Origin: Gallionellaceae bacterium
GTDB taxonomy: Bacteria > Pseudomonadota > Gammaproteobacteria > Burkholderiales > Thiobacillaceae
Length of the DNA: 64,000 bases
NCBI GenBank assembly: GCA_028714735.1
Contig: JAQTLU010000003.1
Location: 1 to 64,000 of the forward strand
Direction of reading: 5' to 3'
Translations under genes and position numbers: made by a program
Notes under the pieces: generated by a model
Seen by the model: the letters and a program-made list of their open reading frames with translations, nothing else
Told to the model about the DNA's origin: nothing
Databases searched by the model: none
Shown here: positions 58,608 to 64,000 of the stretch, piece by piece
Layout of the letters: every line of letters starts with the position of its first letter
Numbering within the stretch: the first letter of the stretch is position 1

Positions 58608-59345
58608 ATGGAAGGAAAGATCGCACTGGTCACCGGCGCCAGCCGGGGTATCGGCCAGGCCATACTGCATGAACTGGCCCGCCGGGGCGCCTACGCCATC
58701 GGCACCGCCACCAGCGAATCCGGCGCCACCGCCATCGGTGCGGCCCTGGCCGAGGCCGGCCTGAAGGGCGAGGGCCGGATGCTCAATGTCAACGACGCCG
58801 CCTCATGCGATGCCCTGGTCGACGGCATCGTCAAGGCGCACGGCAAGCTGGATGTGCTGGTCAACAATGCCGGCATCACCCGCGACACCCTGCTGATGCG
58901 CATGAAGGAGGAGGATTGGGATGCCGTCATCCAGACCAACCTGACCTCCGTTTTCAGGCTGTCCAAGGCGGCGATCAAGCCGATGATGAAGGCGCGCAGC
59001 GGCCGCATCGTCAGCATCGCCTCGGTGGTGGGGGCCATGGGCAATCCCGGCCAGACCAACTACGCCGCCGCCAAGGCCGGCATGATGGGCTTCAGCAAGT
59101 CGCTGGCCAAGGAAGTCGGCAGCCGCGGCATCACCGTCAACTGCGTTGCTCCGGGCTTCATCGACACCGACATGACCCGCGCCCTGCCGGAGGCCCAGCG
59201 CCAGGCCCTGCTGCAGTACATCCCGCTCGGCCGTCTCGGAGGTGTTGAAGACATCGCCCAGGCGGTGGTCTTCCTGTCTTCCGACCAGGCCGGCTACATC
59301 ACCGGCACCACGATGCACGTGAACGGCGGCATGTACATGGATTGA
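58608..59345 (+). CDS. fabG: 3-oxoacyl-ACP reductase
   Basis: FabG reduces 3-oxoacyl-ACP with NADPH. The 245-residue SDR has TGASRGIGQA, NNAGITRDTLLMRM, the catalytic Ser in IASVVGAMGN, YAAAK, and a terminal GTTMHVNGGMYMD. AAGGAG at 58594-58599 favours ATG 58608 over the ATG two codons earlier. Confidence 0.97.
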   Translation: MEGKIALVTGASRGIGQAILHELARRGAYAIGTATSESGATAIGAALAEAGLKGEGRMLNVNDAASCDALVDGIVKAHGKLDVLVNNAGITRDTLLMRMKEEDWDAVIQTNLTSVFRLSKAAIKPMMKARSGRIVSIASVVGAMGNPGQTNYAAAKAGMMGFSKSLAKEVGSRGITVNCVAPGFIDTDMTRALPEAQRQALLQYIPLGRLGGVEDIAQAVVFLSSDQAGYITGTTMHVNGGMYMD

Positions 59346-59472
59346 CAGGGATTTTCTGCGAATTCACCGGGAGAGGGGAATTTGCTAGAATGCAACCCGA
59401 TTTTCCACCGGTTCCGGATGGTTGCGCTAACCTCCGGGACCTTATCCTTACCCTTTAGGGAGTCTTACCCAA

Positions 59473-59709
59473 ATGAGCGATATCGAACAGCGTGTCAAGA
59501 AAATTGTAGCCGAGCAACTGGGCGCCAACGAAGCGGACGTGAAGCTGGAGTCCTCCTTCGTCAACGACCTGGGCGCCGACTCTCTCGACACGGTGGAATT
59601 GGTGATGGCCCTCGAAGAAGAGTTCGAGTGTGAGATCCCCGACGAAGATGCCGAGAAGATCACCACCGTCCAGCAGGCCGTCGACTACGTCAACGCCCAC
59701 CTGGGCTGA
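59473..59709 (+). CDS. acpP: Acyl carrier protein
   Basis: A 78-residue acidic four-helix ACP with the phosphopantetheine Ser in [19 protein letters not shown]. It begins [17 protein letters not shown] after TAGGGAG. The 127-base gap from fabG probably holds its own promoter, as acpP is often expressed above its neighbours. It lies 22 bases before fabF. Confidence 0.98.
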   Translation: MSDIEQRVKKIVAEQLGANEADVKLESSFVNDLGADSLDTVELVMALEEEFECEIPDEDAEKITTVQQAVDYVNAHLG

Positions 59710-59731
59710 AATCAACCGCGCGGGTGTTCAT

Positions 59732-60970
59732 TTGTCCAAACGCAGAGTCGTTGTAACCGGCCTGGGGATCATCTCCCCGGTCGGCAATTCCGTGGCCGAG
59801 GTCTGGGGAAACCTGACTGCCGGTCGTACCGGTATCGGGCGCATCAGCAAGTTCGATGCCTCCGCCATGGCCTCCCAGGTCGCCGGCGAGGTCAAGGGTT
59901 TCGACGTGACGAAGTATCTGTCGGCCAAGGAAGCGCGCCGTATGGATACCTTCATTCATTACGGCCTGGCGGCCGGCATCGATGCCATCAAGGATTCCGG
60001 CCTCGAGGTGACTGACGCCAACCGTGAGATGATCGGCGTCAACATCGGCTCCGGCATTGGTGGCCTGCCCCTGATCGAGGATACCCATACCACCTATATG
60101 GCGGATGGGCCGCGCAAGATTTCGCCCTTCTTCATCCCCGGATCCATCATCAACATGATCTCCGGCAACCTGTCGATCATGTTCGGTCTGCAAGGACCCA
60201 ACCTGGCGATGGTGACGGCATGCAGCACGGGTACCCATGCCATCGGCGAGTCAGCTCGGATGATCGAGTACGGCGACGCCGACGTGATGGTTGCCGGCGG
60301 TGCCGAGGCAACTGTCTGTCCGCTTGCGGTGGGGGGGTTCTCGGCCGCCCGTGCGCTGTCCACCCGCAACGACGACCCGGCCACGGCCTGCCGTCCCTGG
60401 GACAAGGACCGCGACGGCTTCGTGCTGGGCGAGGGCGCCGGCGTGCTGGTGCTGGAGGAATATGAGCACGCCAAGGCGCGGGGGGCGCGCATCTACTGCG
60501 AACTGGCCGGCTACGGCAAGGGCGCCGACGCCTACCACATGACGGCCCCGCTCGAGGATGGCTCCGGTGCCGCGCGGACGATGCGGAATGCCCTCCGGGT
60601 CGCCGGCGTCAATCCGGATGAAGTGGATTACATCAACGCCCATGGCACCTCGACCCCTTTGGGCGACCTGGCAGAAACCAAGGCGGTCAAGCTGGTGCTG
60701 GGCGACCACGCCTACAAGACCATGGTCAGCTCGACCAAGTCGATGACTGGCCACCTCCTGGGTGCCGCCGGCGGCGTGGAAGCGGTGTTCTCGGCACTTA
60801 CCGTGGCCAACCAGGTGGTTTCCCCGACCATCAACCTGTTCGAGGCGGGCGAGGGCTGCGACCTGGACTACGTGGCCAACACGGCCCGCGAGGCCAGGGT
60901 CAATATCGCCGTTTCCAACTCCTTCGGCTTCGGCGGCACCAACGGCAGCATCGTGTTCCGCCGGGTTTGA
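59732..60970 (+). CDS. fabF: 3-oxoacyl-ACP synthase II
   Basis: FabF elongates acyl-ACP. The 412-residue enzyme has the catalytic Cys in [13 protein letters not shown] and the two His in [11 protein letters not shown] and [13 protein letters not shown]. It ends with [13 protein letters not shown]. The start is TTG 59732 ([18 protein letters not shown]); no ATG or GTG fits the family N-terminus. Confidence 0.97.
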   Translation: MSKRRVVVTGLGIISPVGNSVAEVWGNLTAGRTGIGRISKFDASAMASQVAGEVKGFDVTKYLSAKEARRMDTFIHYGLAAGIDAIKDSGLEVTDANREMIGVNIGSGIGGLPLIEDTHTTYMADGPRKISPFFIPGSIINMISGNLSIMFGLQGPNLAMVTACSTGTHAIGESARMIEYGDADVMVAGGAEATVCPLAVGGFSAARALSTRNDDPATACRPWDKDRDGFVLGEGAGVLVLEEYEHAKARGARIYCELAGYGKGADAYHMTAPLEDGSGAARTMRNALRVAGVNPDEVDYINAHGTSTPLGDLAETKAVKLVLGDHAYKTMVSSTKSMTGHLLGAAGGVEAVFSALTVANQVVSPTINLFEAGEGCDLDYVANTAREARVNIAVSNSFGFGGTNGSIVFRRV

Positions 60971-61015
60971 TGGCATGCCGGACCACCCCGTCCGGCATCT
61001 TTCTCCCCAACAACC

Positions 61016-61828
61016 ATGACGTCGCCCGAACCGCTGGTATTGGTGAACGGTTCTCCTGCGGCATTGCTGTCGCCGCTCGACCGCGGGCTGGCCTTCGGAG
61101 ACGGCGTCTTCCGTACCCTGCGCCTGGAGTCCGGCGAACCGGTCTGGTGGCTCGACCACTACGCCAAGCTGGCGGCGGATTGCCGGCAACTGCAACTGGA
61201 TTGCCCGACCCGGACCGAATGGGAACAGGACATCGCCTGGGTGGCCGCCAGGCAACCCGATTCGGTCGTGAAGCTGATCGTCACCCGCGGCCCCGGCCCG
61301 CGCGGCTACCGGGTGCCGGAGGCGCTGTTGCCGACCCGCGTCACCACCGCCTCGCCATTACCCGGTTTTCCCGACCCGGTTGCGACAACCGGTGCCGTGG
61401 TGCGGATCTGCGATCTGCGTCTCGGCCACCAGCCGCGCCTGGCCGGGGCCAAGCATCTCAACCGCCTGGAAAACGTGCTGGCGCGGATGGAATGGGACGA
61501 TCCGGAGATCGATGAGGGGATACTGCTGGACAGCGACGACCAGGTCATTTCCGGCGTCATGGCCAACCTGTTCATCCACCGCGACGGGGTCTGGCAGACA
61601 CCGTCGCTGGCTCGATGCGGTGTGGCCGGTGTGACCCGGGGCCGGCTGATGCCTATCCTTGCCGCGCAAGAAGGCCGGTTCGGGCTGGCTGACCTGATGC
61701 AGGCCGACGCCATCCTGCTGACCAACAGCCTGATCCGGGTGCGCTGGGTGGCACGGCTTGGCGAACGCAACTGGCCTTGTCCGGCCGATTTCGACAACTT
61801 GCAGGAGAAGCTGTGCTCAGGCGTCTGA
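61016..61828 (+). CDS. pabC: Aminodeoxychorismate lyase
   Basis: PabC releases p-aminobenzoate for folate synthesis. This 270-residue fold-type IV PLP enzyme has RGLAFGDGVFRTLRLE, VKLIVTRGPGPRGY, the Lys in LAGAKHLNRLENVLAR and a VISGVMANLFI loop. Its 3' end overlaps mltG by 16 bases. Its place between fabF and mltG is conserved in proteobacteria. Confidence 0.93.
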   Translation: MTSPEPLVLVNGSPAALLSPLDRGLAFGDGVFRTLRLESGEPVWWLDHYAKLAADCRQLQLDCPTRTEWEQDIAWVAARQPDSVVKLIVTRGPGPRGYRVPEALLPTRVTTASPLPGFPDPVATTGAVVRICDLRLGHQPRLAGAKHLNRLENVLARMEWDDPEIDEGILLDSDDQVISGVMANLFIHRDGVWQTPSLARCGVAGVTRGRLMPILAAQEGRFGLADLMQADAILLTNSLIRVRWVARLGERNWPCPADFDNLQEKLCSGV

Positions 61829-62805
61829 TTGCCATCCTGTCCTTATTCGTCCTGGCCGGTTTGGGCTGGCTGGGCTGGTATGCCAGCACGCCGGTCACCC
61901 AGGCGCAATTGCCGGCCGAGTTCTCCATCGCGTCCGGCACCCACCTGCGCGGCGCGGCACAGCAGTTCGAAGCCATGGGGCTGATCAGCCATCCGACTGC
62001 CTTCGTGTTGCTCGGTCGCTTGCTCGGCCAGGCCGGCAAGGTCAAGGCCGGCAGCTACATGGTGGGCAAGCCGTTGTCGCCCTATCAACTGCTCAACAAG
62101 GTCACCCTGGGCGAGACCCTGCTCGCCAAGGTCACCGTGATCGAAGGCTGGAGCTTCGCCCAGATGCGTGCCGCAATCGATGCCGACCCTCACCTGCGCC
62201 ACGATAGCGCCGGCATGTCGGACGCCGATCTGCTCAAGGCCATCGGAGCAATCGAGGCTTATCCGGAGGGACTGTTCTTTCCAGATACCTATTTTTTCGA
62301 CGCCGGCGCCAGTGACCTGGATCTCTATCGCCGCGCCTATCACACCCTGGCCGGCAAGCTGGCCACGGCCTGGCAGGGCAGGCTGGCTGGCCTGCCCTAT
62401 GCTTCGCCTTACCAGGCGCTGATCATGGCCTCCATCGTCGAGAAGGAGACCGGCGCCCCGGACGAGCGGCCGCTGATCGCCTCCGTCTTCCTCAACCGGT
62501 TGCGCATCGGCATGCGCCTGCAGACCGACCCGACCGTGATCTATGGCCTGGGCGAGCGCTACGACGGCAACCTGCGCAAGGTCGACCTGCTGACCGATAC
62601 GCCGTACAACAGCTACACCCGGGCCGGCCTGCCGCCGACGCCGATCGCCTTGCCGAGCGAGGCGGCCATCGACGCCGTGCTGCACCCGGACAGCAGCCGG
62701 GCGCTGTATTTCGTCGCCAAGGGTGGCGGCCGGCACCAATTTTCCAATACCCTGGATGAGCATAACCGGGCAGTAGACCGCTACCAACGCGGAGGCAGAG
62801 GATGA
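61813..62805 (+). CDS. mltG: Endolytic murein transglycosylase MltG
   Basis: A 330-residue membrane-anchored enzyme that cuts nascent glycan strands. The GTG at 61813 follows AGGAG and opens [21 protein letters not shown], a single helix. The YceG domain has the catalytic Glu in [31 protein letters not shown] and [22 protein letters not shown]. Its stop overlaps tmk by four bases. Confidence 0.95.
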   Translation: MLRRLIAILSLFVLAGLGWLGWYASTPVTQAQLPAEFSIASGTHLRGAAQQFEAMGLISHPTAFVLLGRLLGQAGKVKAGSYMVGKPLSPYQLLNKVTLGETLLAKVTVIEGWSFAQMRAAIDADPHLRHDSAGMSDADLLKAIGAIEAYPEGLFFPDTYFFDAGASDLDLYRRAYHTLAGKLATAWQGRLAGLPYASPYQALIMASIVEKETGAPDERPLIASVFLNRLRIGMRLQTDPTVIYGLGERYDGNLRKVDLLTDTPYNSYTRAGLPPTPIALPSEAAIDAVLHPDSSRALYFVAKGGGRHQFSNTLDEHNRAVDRYQRGGRG

Positions 62806-63407
62806 GGGGCCTGTTCATCACCCTGGAAGGCGTCGACGGTGCCGGCAAGAGCAGCCACGTCGAATGGCTGGCGGCACATTTCCGTTCGCTCGGCCGCAGC
62901 GTGCTGTTTACCCGCGAACCGGGCGGCACGCCGCTGGGCGAGAAACTGCGCGACATTGTCCTCCATGACGCCATGCACCCGGAAACCGAGGCCCTGATCA
63001 TGTTTGCCGCCCGGCGGGAGCATGTCGAGCAGGTCATCCACCCGGCCCTGGCACGCGGCGAGGTGGTGATCTCGGACCGTTTCACCGATGCCAGCTTCGC
63101 CTATCAGTGCGGCGGCCGTGGCTTGCCCGAGGCACGTCTGGAGATACTGGAAAACTGGGTGCATGGCGACCTGCAACCTGACCTGACCCTGCTGTTCGAT
63201 GTGCCGGGCGAAATCGCCCAGGCACGCCTGGCTGCGGCACGTGAGCCGGATCGCTTCGAGCGCGAGCGGATGGACTTCCATAGCCGGGTCCGCGAGGCCT
63301 ACCTGCGCCGGGCGATGCGTTACCCGAACCGGATCAGGGTGATCGACGGCAGTCGCACACTCGATGAAGTACGCGCCCAACTGGCGGTGACTTTGGAGCC
63401 GTGGTGA
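62802..63407 (+). CDS. tmk: Thymidylate kinase
   Basis: Tmk phosphorylates dTMP. The 201-residue protein has the P-loop [30 protein letters not shown], and [15 protein letters not shown] (DR motif). The first P-loop residues after Gly and the lid region ([11 protein letters not shown]) resemble the E. coli type. It shares GTGA with holB. Confidence 0.96.
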   Translation: MRGLFITLEGVDGAGKSSHVEWLAAHFRSLGRSVLFTREPGGTPLGEKLRDIVLHDAMHPETEALIMFAARREHVEQVIHPALARGEVVISDRFTDASFAYQCGGRGLPEARLEILENWVHGDLQPDLTLLFDVPGEIAQARLAAAREPDRFERERMDFHSRVREAYLRRAMRYPNRIRVIDGSRTLDEVRAQLAVTLEPW

Positions 63408-64000
63408 GCCTGCATCCCTGGAATCGCGACCTCTGGCAGGAACTGACCGGCGACCGTGCCCGCCTGCCCCATGCCTTGTTGTTGTACGGACCCAAGGGCA
63501 TCGGCAAGCGCGAGTTCGCTGCCGATCTGGCGCAATGGCTGCTCTGCGAGTCGCCCGGTCCGGACGGCGCCTGTGGCCATTGCAAGGCCTGCGGCTGGTA
63601 CGAGCAAGGCGCCCACCCGGATTTCAAGCTGGTTGAACCCGCCGCTGAGTCCGCGCGCGAGGATGAGCCTGGGAAGAAGGGCGGAAAATTCATTACCATC
63701 AACGAAATCAGGAGTCTGGGAGACTTTCTTGGTTTGGTGTCTCATCAGGGGGGCTGGCGCGTGGTAGTGGTCCAGCCGGCCGAATTGCTCAACGCCGCGG
63801 CCGCGAATGCGCTCTTGAAGACGCTCGAAGAACCGCCCGCCAACGTACTGATCGTGCTGGTTGCGCATCAACCTAGGCGGTTGCCGGCCACCGTGCGCTC
63901 GCGTTGCCGCAAGCTGGCAGTCGGCTTGCCCGCCAGCGAGCAAGCGCGTGCCTGGCTGGCGGAGCAGGGTATGCAGGCACCGATGGCGATACTGGATGAG
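63404..64000 (+). CDS. holB: DNA polymerase III delta' subunit (partial, runs off the window)
   Basis: The first 199 residues of HolB, part of the clamp loader. It begins with GTG 63404 inside the tmk stop ([13 protein letters not shown]). It shows a Walker A-like [15 protein letters not shown], a zinc-binding [18 protein letters not shown] with four ligands, and [20 protein letters not shown] plus the TVRSRCRKL sensor region. The gene continues beyond base 64000. Confidence 0.95.
   Translation, partial: MSLHPWNRDLWQELTGDRARLPHALLLYGPKGIGKREFAADLAQWLLCESPGPDGACGHCKACGWYEQGAHPDFKLVEPAAESAREDEPGKKGGKFITINEIRSLGDFLGLVSHQGGWRVVVVQPAELLNAAAANALLKTLEEPPANVLIVLVAHQPRRLPATVRSRCRKLAVGLPASEQARAWLAEQGMQAPMAILDE

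Overview
The window is a high-GC chromosomal segment of a Gram-negative bacterium, most likely a betaproteobacterium of the Thiobacillus/Hydrogenophilales/Nitrosomonadales type. This rests on gene order (serC-pheA-hisC-tyrA-aroA-cmk-rpsA-ihfB-lapAB; yceD-rpmF-plsX-fabHDG-acpP-fabF-pabC-mltG-tmk-holB), on single-domain QueF, on SlyX, LapAB and lipoprotein genes, and on strong codon bias to G/C. The species cannot be named from the sequence alone. No rRNA, tRNA or CRISPR array was seen.

Layout. 1-1675: a glyoxalase/VOC gene split by a complete IS3-family element (128-1430) with a GGG target duplication. 1676-3404: an orphan Nif11-domain gene behind a sigma-54 promoter with a NifA-type upstream site, then an EamA exporter. 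3405-10306: a TPR membrane protein with a structured leader, an SLC13/RCK permease, queF and smc. 10307-11498: two lipoprotein genes lodged between smc and a second, degenerate copy of the smc 3' end. 11499-15767: a GAF-GGDEF-EAL protein, a Crp/Fnr regulator overlapping an MscS channel gene, and a DUF2288 gene. 15917-21421: pgm, an NlpC/P60 hydrolase, a DUF6781 protein, an ABC1/UbiB-type kinase and an exported beta-carbonic anhydrase.

21437-33917 is a long co-directional superoperon. It covers serine and aromatic amino acid synthesis (serC, pheA, hisC, tyrA, aroA), cmk, rpsA, ihfB, then after a strong terminator lapA-lapB-pyrF-ugd-cysM. Most junctions overlap by 4-8 bases. 33921-44002 carries an MCP, an S4 protein, a YlqF/RbgA GTPase, slyX, a DUF2914 membrane protein, a DUF123 nuclease-like protein, pepD, an M14 carboxypeptidase, a GGDEF membrane protein and ettA. 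44216-51427 carries glgP, a Zur/ZIP zinc module with two matching operators, an RlmN-like radical SAM enzyme, an unrecognised 303-residue protein, an RsmI-like methylase and maf. 51462-54777 is a two-subunit pyruvate carboxylase. 54957-64000 is the fatty acid synthesis cluster, running into holB at the window edge.

Most of the window is core metabolism. The parts that reward a second look are the Nif11 gene with its apparent NifA/sigma-54 control, the lipoprotein insertion bounded by duplicated smc DNA, the TGCAA-N5-TTGCA operator pair at zur and the ZIP gene, the IS-split VOC gene whose frame can be restored exactly, the structured leader at 3421-3505, and the unrecognised gene at 49107-50018.
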